The notes under the pieces are model-generated. The model saw only the letters and a program-made list of their open reading frames with translations, ran no database searches and was not told the DNA's origin. A DNA stretch of 64,000 bases from Nocardia altamirensis NBRC 108246 (GTDB lineage: Bacteria; Actinomycetota; Actinomycetes; Mycobacteriales; Mycobacteriaceae), in contig NZ_BDAY01000021.1 of NCBI RefSeq assembly GCF_001612685.1, positions 1-64,000 on the forward strand, written 5' to 3'. The translations under genes and the position numbers were made by a program. Shown here in pieces: positions 13,821 through 25,228 of the stretch. Positions within the stretch are counted from its first letter, which is position 1. Every line of letters starts with the position of its first letter.

Positions 13821-13841
13821 TCGTCACCCCAGCGGTGACGA
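13821..13841. terminator. Hairpin one base after the NRPS1 stop codon
   Basis: Perfect 8-bp inverted repeat TCGTCACC / GGTGACGA with a 5-nt loop (CCAGC), followed by AAAAC rather than a U-run. It could be a weak terminator, an attenuator or an RNA-processing/stability hairpin between the two synthetase genes. Confidence 0.5.
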
Positions 13842-13926
13842 AAACATCTCGGAACGCAACAAAACCGGGTTACCAGCCTGGTGGATCGACTTGCGGTGCC
13901 GCCGTTCGTGGTGGCCGCGCTGATGT

Positions 13927-13946
13927 TCCGGACGGAGCCGTCCGGA
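13927..13946. repeat. Perfect 20-bp palindrome between the two NRPS genes
   Basis: TCCGGACGG / CCGTCCGGA, 9-bp arms around AG. It ends 15 nt before the NRPS2 start and overlaps the purine-rich ribosome-binding region (GGAGAGTGAGG at 13944-13954). It could be an operator or an RNA hairpin that affects NRPS2 translation. Confidence 0.5.
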
Positions 13947-13961
13947 GAGTGAGGATCGTGA

Positions 13962-16900
13962 ATGAACGTGCGTCGAGATGGACGCTCAGGTCGTCGTCGT
14001 GGGTCGGTGGCTCCGCCATTCGGTGATGTATTGACTGCGGCGGCGGAATCGGCTGCTGATCGGGTGGCGTTGCGATTCGAGGATCGTGAACTCACCTACC
14101 GGCAGCTGGATGAGCGTTCGACACAGTTGGCGCGCGAGTTGATCGATCGTGGTGTCGGTCCAGGGGATATCGTCGCGATCGCGATTGCCCGCAGTATCGA
14201 ATCGGTGCTCACGGTGTGGGCGGTTGCGCGGACGGGTGCGGCGTTCGTGCCGGTGGATCCGTTGTATCCGCAGGATCGGATCGAGTTCATGCTTGCCGAT
14301 TCGGCGGCGGTGCTCGGGCTGACCACCTCGGCGCACCGGCCGGGGTTGGGCGAAGGCATCGAGTGGCTGGTATTGGACGATCCGGTCGTGGTGCAGCGAG
14401 TGGGGGCTCGGCCGACGCATCCGTTCTGGTACGGCGATCGGGTTCGGCCGTTGACCGCGCGGCATCCGGCCTACCTGATCTACACCTCGGGCTCGACCGG
14501 TCGACCGAAAGCGGTGGTGGTCACCAGCGACGGTATGGCGCGGGTGGCGGCGGCCGGTGCCAGGTACGGCATTTCGGCAGCGTCGCGGGTGACCCATCTG
14601 AGTTCGCCCAGCTTCGATTTCTCGATTCTGGAGTTCCTGCACACTTTTGCCGCGGGTGCCACCTTGGTCATCGTGCCGCCGACGGTATTCGGTGGCGAGG
14701 AATTGGCGGCGTTGCTGAAGCGGGAGCGCGTCACGCATCTGACGATCACGCCCGGTGCGCTGGAATCGGTGCCGCTGGACGAGTATTCCGATCTACAGGC
14801 TGTTGTCTGCGCCGGCGACACCTTGAGCCCCGTGCTTGTCGATCGGTGGACCACGGCCGATCGGGTGGTGTTCAACGCCTACGGGCCGACCGAGACAACG
14901 GTGATCGTCACGACCGGGCCGGTGGCGGTGGGTGCGCCGGTGACGGTGGGGCCGGTGACCGAGGGCACCCGTGCGCTCATTCTGGATTCGCGACTGCGGA
15001 TGGCGCCGGCCAGGGTGGCCGGTGAGTTGTACATTGCGGGATCAGGTCTGGCGCAAGGGTATTTGGGGCGACCGGGTTTGACCGCGGAGCGCTTTGTGGC
15101 CAACCCGTTTGCGGCGGAGCTGGGTTTGCCCGCCTCGCGGATGTATCGCACCGGTGATCTGGTGCGCCGCGGCGAGGACGGCACGCTCGAGCACTTGGGT
15201 CGTGCGGACTTCCAGGTGAAGATCCGTGGTCTGCGGATCGAGCTGGGGGAGGTCGACAGCGCGCTGTCGGTGCATCCGGATGTCGCGTTCGCGGTCACGC
15301 TCGGTCGTGCGCTGCCCTCGGGGACGACCGCATTGGTGTCGTATGTGCTCGGTCGTCCCGGAGCCACCCTCGAGCCGTCCGCGCTTGCCGATTTTGTCTC
15401 GAAGTCGTTGCCCGCCTACATGGTTCCGGCCTCGATCACGGTGCTCGACGAGATTCCGCTGACCCCGGTCGGCAAGGTCGATCGGGCCGCGCTGCCCGAA
15501 CCTGTGTTCGCGGCACGGGAATTCAGGGCGCCTGCTACCCGAGCCGAGGAGACCGTCGCCGAGATCTTCGGTGAGGTACTCGGACTCGACCGGGTCGGTG
15601 CCGACGACGACTTCTTCGAGCTCGGCGGCAACTCGTTGATCGCTACCCGGATTGCGGCTCGGCTCGGTGCCGCCTTGGACATCCGGATACCGCTGCACCT
15701 GGTATTCGAGACACCCACCGTGGCCGGGCTTGCCGAACAGGTGCAGCGGCACGCCGGGTTGGCCGGTGCGGACGCGGTTCAGCAGTTGCGGCCGATGCCG
15801 CGGCCCGACCGTATTCCGTTGTCCTACGCCCAGCAGCGGATGTGGTTCCTGAATCGGTTCGATCCCGACAGCGTGGTGGACAACATCCCGATGGCGGTGC
15901 GGTTGACCGGTGCACTGGATCTGGACGCTTTGCGTGCCGCGGTGCGTGCGCTGGTCGAGCGACACGAAGTCCTGCGCACCATCTACCCCGCGCTCGACGG
16001 CGAGGGCCGTCAAGTGGTGCTTCCCATGGATGATCCGCGGGCGGTGCCGGAGCTTGTGGTGGTGGCGGCGGACCACGAGCAGCTGCGCGGGCAGGTCGTC
16101 GACACCGTTGCCGAGACATTCGATGTGACCGCGGCGCCACCGATACGGTTGCGCGCGTTGCGGATCGGTGAGACCGAGCACGTGCTGGTGTGTGTGGTGC
16201 ACCATATCGCAGGCGACGGCTGGTCACTCGGTGCGCTGACCCGTGATTTGATGACCGCCTATGTCGCCTGCGCGGCGGGCACGGCTCCGGACTGGGCGCC
16301 GTTGCCGGTGCAATACGCCGACTTCAGTATTTGGCAGCGCAGTGTGCTCGGCTCGGAAGATGATCCGCAGAGCGTGATTTCGGCTCAGGCCGAGTTCTGG
16401 CGGACGGCTTTGGCCGGGGCGCCGGACGAGCTGGCGCTGCCGTTCGATCGTCCGCGCGGGGCCGCCCAATCGTTCGCCGGTGCGCAGGTCGAGTTCCGGA
16501 TCGGGGCGGATCTGCACCAGCGGCTGCAGGAGGTCGCCAGGGAGCAGCAGGGCTCGCTGTTCATGGTCATGCATGCTGCGTTGGCGGTATTGCTGGCCGG
16601 CATGTCGGGCACCGAGGACATTGCGATCGGCACGCCGGTGGCTGGGCGTGGCGAGGCGGCGCTCGATGATCTGGTCGGCATGTTTGTCAATACTTTGGTG
16701 CTGCGCACGCAGGTCGGTGGCGAGCTGACCGTCACCGACTTACTGGCCGCTGTTCGGGACACCGATCTGCAGGCGTTCGCGCATGCCGATATTCCGTTCG
16801 AGCGTTTGGTCGACCTGCTTGCGCCGGAGCGCGCGCTGAACCGGAACCCGTTGTTCCAGGTGATGCTGTCGTTCCAGAACTTGCCGGAGGGTGCGTTCGA

Positions 16901-19900
16901 ACTGCCGGGGTTGCGCGTCTCAGGCGTCGACATGGCGATGGTCACCGAGAAGTTCGACTTGTCGTTGACGATCAAGGAATCCGACGCGGCGGACGGTGGC
17001 ATCTTCGCTGAGTTCTCTTATGCCACTGACCTGTTCGACGCGGCGACGGTGACGGGTCTCGCCGATCGTTATGTGCGGGTGTTGGCGTCGATTGCAGGTG
17101 ATGCGCAGCGGCGGGTGCGCGATATTGATCTGCTCGATGATGCTGAGCGCGGTCGTGTGTTGTGGGCGGGCACCGGTGCGGTGTCGCCGGTGGATTCGGC
17201 GGCCACCCTGGTGTCGATGTTCCAGGCGCAGGTGGCGCGGACACCGGATGCGGCCGCGGTGACCTTCGAGGGCGAGTCGCTGTCTTATGCCGAGTTCGCG
17301 GCGCGCGCCAATCGTCTTGCTCGGCATTTGATTTCGTTGGGTGTGGGGCCGGACAAGCTGGTCGGTCTCGGGATGCGCCGGTCGCTGGAGCTGGTGGTCG
17401 GCATGTATGCGGTCAGTCTGGCCGGTGGCGGTTATCTGCCGCTGGATCCGGACCATCCGGCCGAACGCATCGCGCATATTCTCGACACCGCGCGGCCGGT
17501 GTGTGTGCTGACCACCGGTGCTGAATTCGCTGCGGTGCACGACGGTTTCGAGCTCGTCGAGCTGGATTCCCTTGATGTGTCCGGATATTCGGCGGCACCG
17601 GTGACCGATGCGGATCGGGTTGCGCCGGTGCGGTCTTCGAATACGGCGTATGTGATTTTCACGTCGGGTTCGACGGGGCGGCCCAAGGGTGTTGCGGTGT
17701 CGCACGCTGCGATTGTCAACCGTCTGGTGTGGATGCAGGCCGAGTACGGGCTTACGTCCGAGGACGTGGTGTTGCAGAAGACCCCGGCGACTTTCGATGT
17801 GTCGGTGTGGGAGTTCTTCTGGCCGTTGCAGATCGGTGCGCGTCTGGTGGTTGCGAGGCCCGAAGGGCATCGTGATCCGGCCTACTTGGCCGAGGTGATC
17901 GAGGCCGAGCAGGTGACGACTGTGCACTTCGTGCCGTCGATGATGGCGGTATTCGTGGCCGAACGTGCTGCGGTGGAGTGTGGTTCGCTTCGGCAGGTGT
18001 TTGCTTCGGGCGAGGCGCTTCCCGCGCCGACGGCGCAGCGGTTGCGGGAGTTGGCCGGTGCCAGGGTGCACAACCTGTACGGCCCGACCGAGGCTGCGGT
18101 CGATGTCACTTATCACGAGGTGATCGATGTCGACAGCGTGTCGGTGCCGATCGGTCGTGCGGTGTTCAACACGCGCGTGTATGTGCTGGATGCGGCGCTG
18201 CGGCCGGTGCCGGTCGGGGTGCGTGGTGAACTATATTTGGCCGGTGCGCAGTTGGCGCGCGGGTATGTGGGCCGCGCGGATCTTACTGCGGATCGGTTTG
18301 TGGCTGATCCGTTCGGCGCTGCGGGTGCACGGATGTATCGCACCGGTGATCTGGTGCGCTGGCTGCCAGCGGGTGAGCTGGAGTACTTGGGCCGCACCGA
18401 CTTCCAGGTGAAGTTGCGCGGCCAGCGGATCGAGCTCGGCGAGATCGAGGCGGTGCTGCTGGAGCATCCTGCGGTGTCGCAGGCGGTGGCGCTGGTGGTC
18501 GAGACCGCGATCAGTCAACAGCTGGTGGCGTATGTGGTTGCCGTGTCGGGCGTTTCGGTTGACTCGGTGGAGCTGGCCCGGTTCGGTGGCGAACGGTTGC
18601 CGTCCTACATGGTGCCGCAGGCGTTCGTGTTGCTGGATGCGTTGCCGCTCACCGTGAACGGCAAGCTCGACCGTAAAGCGTTGCCGGACCCGGTGGTCGC
18701 GCCGACGGTGTCGCGCGATCCGGTCGGTCCGGTGGAATCGCAGCTTGCGGAGCTGGTCGCGCAGATGCTCGGTGTGGCGCGCGTTGGAGCCGATGATTCG
18801 TTCTTCGCCCTCGGCGGCGACAGCATCATGTCGATCCAGCTGGTGTCGCGGGCCAAGGCGGCCGGATTGCTGTTCACTCCGCGAGATGTGTTCGAGCGCA
18901 AGACTATTGCCGGACTGGCGGAGGTCGCGGTACTCGGCGAAGCCGCGACGGTGCAGCTGACCGAGCTAGCAGGCGCCGGCGTCGGCGATATCCCGCTGAC
19001 CCCGATCCTGGCCAGCTCCCTCGCAGGCGGCGTGTACAACCGGTTCACCCAGAATATGGTGCTCGCGCTGCCCGACGGCATCGACCGCGCCGGTCTGCTG
19101 ACCGTCCTGACCGCGGTGCTCGATCAGCACGACATGTTGCGATCCCGGGTAGCGCAGGCCGAGGGGCAGTGGCGACTCGAGACCTTCCCCAAGGGTTCGG
19201 TCGATGTCGATCCGCTGGTCGTCGAGGTCGAGGTGCCCGCAGGTGCGGACGAGGCCGAACGGCACCGGATTGCCACTGCAGCAATGGATTCCGCTCTCGA
19301 GGTGGTGGATCCGATCGCAGGCCGGATGCTCGGCTTCGCCTGGGTGCGTCGCCACGGCGCCCGCGACGCGCTGATCGTCGTTGCCCACCACTTCGTCATC
19401 GACGGGGTGTCCTGGCGGATCCTGATCCCGGACCTGGTGGTGGCCTGGTCGCAGTATGCCGCCGGTCAACAGGTCGACCTGCCCGCCGTCGGCACCTCGT
19501 TCCGCCGTTGGGCACATGGCTTGGCCGACGTGGCTACCACGGCCGATTCCGCCGATGAGCTGGCCTACTGGCGGCAGGTGCTCGCCGAGCCGGATCCGCT
19601 GCTCGGCGCGCGTGGCCTCGATCGGGCGATCGATACCTATGCCACGGTGCGGGCCGTCGGTGTCGAGGTGCCGGTGGCGGTCACCGATGCGGTGCTGACC
19701 GAGCTTCCCGCGCGGTATCGCGGCGGTGTCAACGATGGATTGTTGGCCGCGTTGGCCATTGCGGTGCGCAGGTGGCGTGCTCGTCGTGGCGTCGACGCAC
19801 CGGTCACCCGGATTCGGCTCGAAGGCCATGGTCGGGAGGAGGGCGTGCTGCCCGGCGCCGATCTGACTCGCACGATCGGCTGGTTCACCAGTACGTTCCC

Positions 19901-22900
19901 GGTTGCGGTCGATCTGACCGGCATCGACGCGGACGCGGTGCTCGTCGATGCGGACGTGACCGCGACGGCACTGCGGTCGGTGAAAGAGCAGTTGCTTGCC
20001 ATTCCGCAGCGCGGTGTCGGCTTCGGGATCCTGCGCTATCTGAATCCAGACGCCGCGCCGGAGCTGGCGGGTGTGCTCGGGCAGATCGGGTTCAACTACC
20101 TGGGTCGGATTTCGGCGGGCAAGATTCCCGAGGGCCTGACCGATGCCGGGTTCCTGCCCACCGATGAACTCGGTGCACTCAACGCCGACTTCGACCCGGC
20201 GCTGCCCGCCGACATGGTCATCGACATCAATGCGGCGGTGGTCGACACCGACGCGGGCCCGCGCATGGATGTGTCGTTCCAATTCGCCGGTCAGATTCTC
20301 GAGGAAGCCGACGTGCGGGAGTTGGCCCAGGAGTGGGTCGCCGCGCTGACCGTGCTCGCCGAGCATGCCACCCACCCCGCCGCCGGTGGTCTGACCCCGT
20401 CGGACGTGCCGCTCGTTCCGGTGTCCCAAGCCGAGTTGGATACGTGGCGTCGCGAGTATCCCGGCCTGGTCGATGTGTTGCCGTTGTCGCCGTTGCAGTT
20501 CGGCATGTTGTTCCTCATGGCGGCGATGGCGGATTCGGATGCCTATGTCCCGCAGATGGTCATGGAGCTGGCCGGTGAGTTGGATGTGGAGCGGCTGCAT
20601 CGTGCGGCACAGGCGGTGCTGACCCGGCACGCGAACCTGCGCGCCGCGTTCGTCGCGGCGGCCGACGGCACGCCGGTGCAGGTGATCGCCGACGGTGTTC
20701 AGGTGCCATGGCAGGTCGTCTCCGGAGTATCCGATGCCGAACTGCCCGCGTTGCTGAACGCCGAGCAGCGGCGCGGGTTCGATCCCGCGGTGGCGCCGCT
20801 GATGCGATTCACGGTGTACCGCACCGAGTCCGGACGCTCCTACCTGTCGATGACCGAGCATCACATCCTGCTCGATGGCTGGTCGACACCGTTGTTGTTC
20901 AAAGAGATGATGATTCTCTATGCGACGCATGGGGATTCGTCGGTGCTGCCGCGGGTGCGCCCGTATCGCGACTATCTGGCGTGGCTTTCGCGCCAAGACC
21001 ACCAGGCCTCGGCCCGAGTCTGGGGATCGACGCTTGCCGGAGTGCGGCCTGCGCTGCTGGCGCCTGCCCTTGTCGGACCAGAAGTTCCGGTCGACGAGGT
21101 CGGCAACTGCACCTTCGCCCTCTCGCCCGCCGACACCGCCGGATTGACCGCGTTCGCCGCCGGTGCCGGTATCACGGTCAACACGGTCGTGCAGGCCGCT
21201 TGGGGCGTTCTGGTCGCCGCATGCCTGGGTCGCGAGGACGCGGTGTTCGGTGCCGTAGTCTCGGGCCGGCCGCCCCAACTCGACGGTGTCGGCGAGATGA
21301 TCGGCATGTTCGTCAACACCATCCCGGTGTGGGTGCGCTGCGATCCGGACGCGACGGTGCTCGAGCTGCTGACCGGACTGCTGACTGAGCAGTCGGCACT
21401 GCTCGATCACCATTACCTCGGTTTGGCCGATATTCACCGTGCCGCAGGCGCAGGCGAATTGTTCGACTCGCTGGTGGCCTATGAGTCCTATCCGGTCGAC
21501 GCCGAGGGACTGCGGCAGGCCCACGGCTCGATCGACGGTTTGACGATCAAGAGCATGGAGGTGACCGAGTCCACCCACTACCCGGTCTCGGTGAGTGTCC
21601 TGCTCGACGACCAGCTGAAGGTGCAACTCGCCTACCGGCGCGACACCGTCGCCGAGGACACGGCAACGGCACTGACCGACTGGTTGCGAACCTTGATCGC
21701 GGAATTCGTCGCCGCACCGCAGCGCACCCTCGGCGAGACCATCCGTCAGCTGGCGGCCGGACGAAACGACCCGATCACCCAAACCCGGTACTGGCGTGCG
21801 ATTTTGGCCGACATTCCGCAGCAGCTCGGCCTGCCGGTTGACCGGCAACGCACGGCGGCCCGATCGCTCGGCAGCGATCGGATGGTGTTCCCGATCGCGG
21901 CGGATCTGCACCGGCGGTTGCAGGAGGTTGCCAGGGAGCAGCATGGCTCGTTGTTCACGGTCGTGCATGCTGCGCTCGCGGTGTTATTAGCCGGGATGTC
22001 CAGCACGGATGACATCGCTATCGGTACCCCGGTGGCCGAGCGTGCTGCGGCCGCGCCCGATGACCGGGTCGGCATGCTCGTCAACACTCTGGTGCTGCGT
22101 ACACGGATCAGTGGCGAGTTGACCATCGCCGAGTTGCTGGCCGCTACTCGCGACGCCGATCTGCAGGCGTTCGCGCACGCCGATATTCCGTTCGAGCGTT
22201 TGGCCGACCTGCTTGCTCCGGAGCGCGCGTTGAACCGGAACCCGTTGTTCCAGGTGATGCTGTCGGTCCCGGAGGGGGCATTCGAGCTGCCGGGGCTGCG
22301 GGTTTCGGGGGTCGAACTCGAGAACCCGGCCGAGGACGTCGACCTGTCGCTGACCTTCAAGGAATCCGGCGCGGTCGGCGGTGGCATGGTCGCTGAGTTC
22401 TCGTATGCCACTGACCTGTTCGATGCGGGGACGATTGCGGGTTTCGCCGATCGCTATGTGCGGGTGTTGGCGTCGATTGCGGGTGATGCGCAGCGGCGGG
22501 TGCGTGATATCGATCTGGTCGATGAGGTCGAGCGGTCGTTGGTGTTGCGGGGTTGGAACGAGACCGCGCATGCGGTGCCCGATCTGGTGAGTGTGCTGGA
22601 TCGCTTCCAGGCGCAGGTGCGGTTGCGACCGGATGCTGTCGCCCTCGTCTTCGATTCGGGTGCTGGGGCGACGACGCTGACGTATGGGGGGTTTGCTGCG
22701 CGGGTGAACTGGTTGGCGCGCAAGCTGATCGACCTCGGCGTCGGTCCCGAGATATTGGTGGCGGTCGGTATTCGCCGGTCGGTCGACACGATGGTCGCGG
22801 TCTACGCGGTGTTGGCTGCCGGTGGCGCGTATGTGCCGGTCGATCCGGATCATCCGGCCGAACGCATCGCTCATATCCTCGACACCGCGCGCCCGGCCTG

Positions 22901-25175
22901 TGTGCTGACCACGTCCGGTGCCGAGTTGGCGTTGCCGGAGTCGGTGCGCCAGGTGCAGATCGACACCGTGGAGATGTCCGGTCTCTCCGATGCGCCGGTG
23001 ACCGATGTGGATCGGTTGGCGCCGGTGCGGGCGGACAACACGGCTTACGTGATCTATACCTCGGGTTCGACTGGTCGTCCGAAGGGTGTGGCGGTGAGCC
23101 ATGCGGCGTTGGTCAATCAGATGGCGTGGATGGTTGGTGAGCTCGGGCTGGACGAGTCCGATGTGCTGTTGCAGCGGACGCCGTTCACGTTCGATCCGTC
23201 GGTGTGGGAGATGTTTGCTCCGTTGATGGTTGGTGCGAGTGTGGTCGTCACCACGCACGAGGGCTACCGTGATCCGCGGTATCAGGCCGAATTGATCGGG
23301 CGGTACGGGGTGACCGCGATGGAGATGGTTCCTTCGCTGCTCACGGTATTCGCTGCGGAGGCTTCGGCCGACGAATGCCGTTCGCTGCGATGGGTTTTCG
23401 CTGGTGGTGAGGTGTTGCCGCCCGCGACGGTCAGCGCTTTCCGCGAGATTTCGGATGCCAAGGTGTACAACACTTACGGTCCTACCGAATTCACCATCAC
23501 TGCTACCTCATGGCAGGTAGGTGAGGTGATACCTGGTTCGGTGCCGATCGGTGCTCCGGTATGGAATTCGCGGGCGTATGTGCTGGATTCGGCGTTGCGT
23601 CCGGTGCCGGTCGGGGTGCGTGGTGAGTTGTATCTGGCCGGTGCTCAGGTGGCGCGCGGGTATCAGGGTCGAGTGGATTTGACGGCGGACCGGTTTGTTG
23701 CTGATCCGTTCGGTGCTGTGGGTGAGCGGATGTACCGGACCGGTGACGTGGTGCGTTGGAACGCTTCTGGTGCACTGGAGTATGTCGGTCGTTCTGATTT
23801 CCAGGTGAAGCTGCGCGGTCAGCGGATCGAGCTCGGCGAGATCGAGGCGGTGCTGCTGGAGCACGCCGCGGTGTCGCAGGCGGTGGCGCTGGTGGTCGAT
23901 ACCGCGACCGGTCAGCAGCTGGTGGCGTATGTGGTTGCGGTGGATGGTGTTTCGGTTGATTCGGCGGAGTTGGCCCGGTTCGGTGGCGAGCGGTTGCCGT
24001 CGTACATGGTGCCTGCGGCGACCGTTGTGCTGGCGGAGCTTCCGCTCAACAGCTCGGGCAAGCTCGATCGAAAGGCGTTGCCGGAGCCGGTGTTCGAAGC
24101 ACGGGAGTTCCGTGCGCCGGTGACGCCGGAGCAGCAGATCGTTGCGGAGGTGTTCGCGGATCTGCTCGGCGTGGAGCGGATTGGTCTTGACGACTCGTTC
24201 TTCGAACTCGGCGGCAACTCACTGCTGGCCGTCCGTGCGGCGGCGCGGCTCGGCGCCGAACTTCAGGAGGCCGTTCCGTTGGTGTGGTTGTTCACCGCAC
24301 CGACGCCGGGCGAGCTGGCGGCCCAGCTGCAGCAGCGCCGGTCGGGTCAGCTCGACCTGGACGCTGCCTTCGACGTACTGCTGCCGCTGCGTTCCGCAGG
24401 CTCGGCGGAACCACTGTTCTGCGTGCATCCCTTCGGCGGCATCGCGTGGTCGTTTGCGGGCTTGGCCGCGCACCTGGACGCTGATCGTCCGATCTACGGA
24501 CTGCAATCGCCTGCACTTCAGGCAACCGACGCCTCGTCCTTGCCGGAGTCGGTCGAGGAGTGGGCGCGGATCTATGTCAAGGAGATCCGGTCGGTGCAGC
24601 CGACCGGCCCCTACCACCTGCTTGGCTGGTCGCTCGGCGGTGTGCTCGCGCACGCCATGGCCGTGCAGTTGCAGGATGAGGGCGAACAGGTGGCTCTGCT
24701 GGCGATGATGGACAGCTATCTCCATGCGGAGCGGGTGCCGGGCGACGCGGACGCCGAGGCAGGCGGAATGCCGCTGCAGGAGTTGCTGGGTGGTCTGTTC
24801 GGCGACAACATGGTCGATTTGGCACTCGACGAGAGTGCGGATGTCTCGGCAATCGCCACCCAGCTGGCTGGTCTGCCGGAGCCGTTCGGCTCGCTCGGTG
24901 CCGAGCGGATCGCCTGGTTCATGCAGGCGAACGTCGACATGACCGCGTTGACGGACGGGTACCAGGCCGCGAAGTTCCGAGGCGACCTCGTGTACTTCAC
25001 CGCGGCCGAGGAGGCTCCTGCCGCCACGGCGGGAGCTGCGACGTGGTCGAGCGCAGTGGCGGGCACGGTCAACGATCACCCGGTGCCTGCGACGCACTGG
25101 CGGATGACCGACCAGGCCGCGCTGACGCGAATCGGATCCGTGTTGAACGAGTTCTGGCGCAAGCGCGCACAGTGA
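13962..25175 (+). CDS. Non-ribosomal peptide synthetase with terminal thioesterase (NRPS2)
   Basis: A 3737-aa terminal synthetase; ATG at 13962 follows GGAGAG/GAGG. Order: A1 (about 18-515), T1 (Ser558), C1 (HHIAGDG, H747), A2 (about 1075-1575), T2 of GGDS type (Ser1621), E (intact HHFVIDG, H1809/H1810), DCL-type C2 (HHILLDG, H2300), an orphan C-terminal half of a C domain (about 2607-2863), A3 (about 2880-3380), T3 (Ser3420), type I thioesterase. The TE has GWSLGG with nucleophile Ser3557, probable Asp3584 and His3712. Codes read by eye: A1 DFLTVAAVIK (unassigned), A2 DVWHFSLVDK (serine, identical to NRPS1 A1), A3 DPWEFGTITK. Glu at position 278 of A3 would suit a cationic side chain such as ornithine or lysine, but that is inference. 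The enzyme should continue the NRPS1 peptide, epimerise the second serine and release the product by hydrolysis or cyclisation. No MbtH-like gene lies in the window. Confidence 0.96.
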   Translation: MNVRRDGRSGRRRGSVAPPFGDVLTAAAESAADRVALRFEDRELTYRQLDERSTQLARELIDRGVGPGDIVAIAIARSIESVLTVWAVARTGAAFVPVDPLYPQDRIEFMLADSAAVLGLTTSAHRPGLGEGIEWLVLDDPVVVQRVGARPTHPFWYGDRVRPLTARHPAYLIYTSGSTGRPKAVVVTSDGMARVAAAGARYGISAASRVTHLSSPSFDFSILEFLHTFAAGATLVIVPPTVFGGEELAALLKRERVTHLTITPGALESVPLDEYSDLQAVVCAGDTLSPVLVDRWTTADRVVFNAYGPTETTVIVTTGPVAVGAPVTVGPVTEGTRALILDSRLRMAPARVAGELYIAGSGLAQGYLGRPGLTAERFVANPFAAELGLPASRMYRTGDLVRRGEDGTLEHLGRADFQVKIRGLRIELGEVDSALSVHPDVAFAVTLGRALPSGTTALVSYVLGRPGATLEPSALADFVSKSLPAYMVPASITVLDEIPLTPVGKVDRAALPEPVFAAREFRAPATRAEETVAEIFGEVLGLDRVGADDDFFELGGNSLIATRIAARLGAALDIRIPLHLVFETPTVAGLAEQVQRHAGLAGADAVQQLRPMPRPDRIPLSYAQQRMWFLNRFDPDSVVDNIPMAVRLTGALDLDALRAAVRALVERHEVLRTIYPALDGEGRQVVLPMDDPRAVPELVVVAADHEQLRGQVVDTVAETFDVTAAPPIRLRALRIGETEHVLVCVVHHIAGDGWSLGALTRDLMTAYVACAAGTAPDWAPLPVQYADFSIWQRSVLGSEDDPQSVISAQAEFWRTALAGAPDELALPFDRPRGAAQSFAGAQVEFRIGADLHQRLQEVAREQQGSLFMVMHAALAVLLAGMSGTEDIAIGTPVAGRGEAALDDLVGMFVNTLVLRTQVGGELTVTDLLAAVRDTDLQAFAHADIPFERLVDLLAPERALNRNPLFQVMLSFQNLPEGAFELPGLRVSGVDMAMVTEKFDLSLTIKESDAADGGIFAEFSYATDLFDAATVTGLADRYVRVLASIAGDAQRRVRDIDLLDDAERGRVLWAGTGAVSPVDSAATLVSMFQAQVARTPDAAAVTFEGESLSYAEFAARANRLARHLISLGVGPDKLVGLGMRRSLELVVGMYAVSLAGGGYLPLDPDHPAERIAHILDTARPVCVLTTGAEFAAVHDGFELVELDSLDVSGYSAAPVTDADRVAPVRSSNTAYVIFTSGSTGRPKGVAVSHAAIVNRLVWMQAEYGLTSEDVVLQKTPATFDVSVWEFFWPLQIGARLVVARPEGHRDPAYLAEVIEAEQVTTVHFVPSMMAVFVAERAAVECGSLRQVFASGEALPAPTAQRLRELAGARVHNLYGPTEAAVDVTYHEVIDVDSVSVPIGRAVFNTRVYVLDAALRPVPVGVRGELYLAGAQLARGYVGRADLTADRFVADPFGAAGARMYRTGDLVRWLPAGELEYLGRTDFQVKLRGQRIELGEIEAVLLEHPAVSQAVALVVETAISQQLVAYVVAVSGVSVDSVELARFGGERLPSYMVPQAFVLLDALPLTVNGKLDRKALPDPVVAPTVSRDPVGPVESQLAELVAQMLGVARVGADDSFFALGGDSIMSIQLVSRAKAAGLLFTPRDVFERKTIAGLAEVAVLGEAATVQLTELAGAGVGDIPLTPILASSLAGGVYNRFTQNMVLALPDGIDRAGLLTVLTAVLDQHDMLRSRVAQAEGQWRLETFPKGSVDVDPLVVEVEVPAGADEAERHRIATAAMDSALEVVDPIAGRMLGFAWVRRHGARDALIVVAHHFVIDGVSWRILIPDLVVAWSQYAAGQQVDLPAVGTSFRRWAHGLADVATTADSADELAYWRQVLAEPDPLLGARGLDRAIDTYATVRAVGVEVPVAVTDAVLTELPARYRGGVNDGLLAALAIAVRRWRARRGVDAPVTRIRLEGHGREEGVLPGADLTRTIGWFTSTFPVAVDLTGIDADAVLVDADVTATALRSVKEQLLAIPQRGVGFGILRYLNPDAAPELAGVLGQIGFNYLGRISAGKIPEGLTDAGFLPTDELGALNADFDPALPADMVIDINAAVVDTDAGPRMDVSFQFAGQILEEADVRELAQEWVAALTVLAEHATHPAAGGLTPSDVPLVPVSQAELDTWRREYPGLVDVLPLSPLQFGMLFLMAAMADSDAYVPQMVMELAGELDVERLHRAAQAVLTRHANLRAAFVAAADGTPVQVIADGVQVPWQVVSGVSDAELPALLNAEQRRGFDPAVAPLMRFTVYRTESGRSYLSMTEHHILLDGWSTPLLFKEMMILYATHGDSSVLPRVRPYRDYLAWLSRQDHQASARVWGSTLAGVRPALLAPALVGPEVPVDEVGNCTFALSPADTAGLTAFAAGAGITVNTVVQAAWGVLVAACLGREDAVFGAVVSGRPPQLDGVGEMIGMFVNTIPVWVRCDPDATVLELLTGLLTEQSALLDHHYLGLADIHRAAGAGELFDSLVAYESYPVDAEGLRQAHGSIDGLTIKSMEVTESTHYPVSVSVLLDDQLKVQLAYRRDTVAEDTATALTDWLRTLIAEFVAAPQRTLGETIRQLAAGRNDPITQTRYWRAILADIPQQLGLPVDRQRTAARSLGSDRMVFPIAADLHRRLQEVAREQHGSLFTVVHAALAVLLAGMSSTDDIAIGTPVAERAAAAPDDRVGMLVNTLVLRTRISGELTIAELLAATRDADLQAFAHADIPFERLADLLAPERALNRNPLFQVMLSVPEGAFELPGLRVSGVELENPAEDVDLSLTFKESGAVGGGMVAEFSYATDLFDAGTIAGFADRYVRVLASIAGDAQRRVRDIDLVDEVERSLVLRGWNETAHAVPDLVSVLDRFQAQVRLRPDAVALVFDSGAGATTLTYGGFAARVNWLARKLIDLGVGPEILVAVGIRRSVDTMVAVYAVLAAGGAYVPVDPDHPAERIAHILDTARPACVLTTSGAELALPESVRQVQIDTVEMSGLSDAPVTDVDRLAPVRADNTAYVIYTSGSTGRPKGVAVSHAALVNQMAWMVGELGLDESDVLLQRTPFTFDPSVWEMFAPLMVGASVVVTTHEGYRDPRYQAELIGRYGVTAMEMVPSLLTVFAAEASADECRSLRWVFAGGEVLPPATVSAFREISDAKVYNTYGPTEFTITATSWQVGEVIPGSVPIGAPVWNSRAYVLDSALRPVPVGVRGELYLAGAQVARGYQGRVDLTADRFVADPFGAVGERMYRTGDVVRWNASGALEYVGRSDFQVKLRGQRIELGEIEAVLLEHAAVSQAVALVVDTATGQQLVAYVVAVDGVSVDSAELARFGGERLPSYMVPAATVVLAELPLNSSGKLDRKALPEPVFEAREFRAPVTPEQQIVAEVFADLLGVERIGLDDSFFELGGNSLLAVRAAARLGAELQEAVPLVWLFTAPTPGELAAQLQQRRSGQLDLDAAFDVLLPLRSAGSAEPLFCVHPFGGIAWSFAGLAAHLDADRPIYGLQSPALQATDASSLPESVEEWARIYVKEIRSVQPTGPYHLLGWSLGGVLAHAMAVQLQDEGEQVALLAMMDSYLHAERVPGDADAEAGGMPLQELLGGLFGDNMVDLALDESADVSAIATQLAGLPEPFGSLGAERIAWFMQANVDMTALTDGYQAAKFRGDLVYFTAAEEAPAATAGAATWSSAVAGTVNDHPVPATHWRMTDQAALTRIGSVLNEFWRKRAQ
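21780..22560 (+). other. Orphan C-terminal half of a condensation domain in NRPS2
   Basis: Between the complete DCL-type C2 and A3 lies the C-terminal subdomain of an LCL-type C domain: the YWRAIL to [13 protein letters not shown] region, then [11 protein letters not shown] and RNPLFQVML. The N-terminal half with HHxxxDG is missing. It closely matches the C-terminal half of C1 in the same gene (about 16390-17160), sharing for example [14 protein letters not shown] and [19 protein letters not shown]. Some conserved positions are eroded ([11 protein letters not shown] against [11 protein letters not shown]). It looks like debris of intragenic recombination. Confidence 0.8.
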
Positions 25176-25183
25176 CTCGGTGG

Positions 25184-25215
25184 ACCACCCCGCTATCCGT
25201 GCGTTGCGGGGTGGT
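25184..25215. terminator. Bidirectional terminator-like hairpin downstream of NRPS2
   Basis: Perfect 10-bp inverted repeat ACCACCCCGC / GCGGGGTGGT with a 12-nt loop, 8 nt after the NRPS2 stop. It lies between NRPS2 and the convergent minus-strand gene, so it could serve both. There is no U-tract, as is common in actinobacteria. Confidence 0.7.
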
Positions 25216-25228
25216 TCGAACGGTGTGG

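Noticed and set aside
13819..13962. A frameshift splitting one giant NRPS gene into two
   Set aside because: The end of NRPS1 is a truncated A domain and NRPS2 starts with a complete, separate A domain, so no single frame change rejoins them. There is also a ribosome-binding site and a normal start for NRPS2.
1..25175. Naming the peptide product as a known siderophore or lipopeptide
   Set aside because: Three A-domain codes cannot be assigned, the 5' end is missing, and no hydroxylase, MbtH or transporter gene is visible.
1..25175. Repeated A, T and C domain sequences as DNA repeats or mobile elements
   Set aside because: They are homologous NRPS domains. There are no terminal inverted repeats, transposase or target-site duplications.
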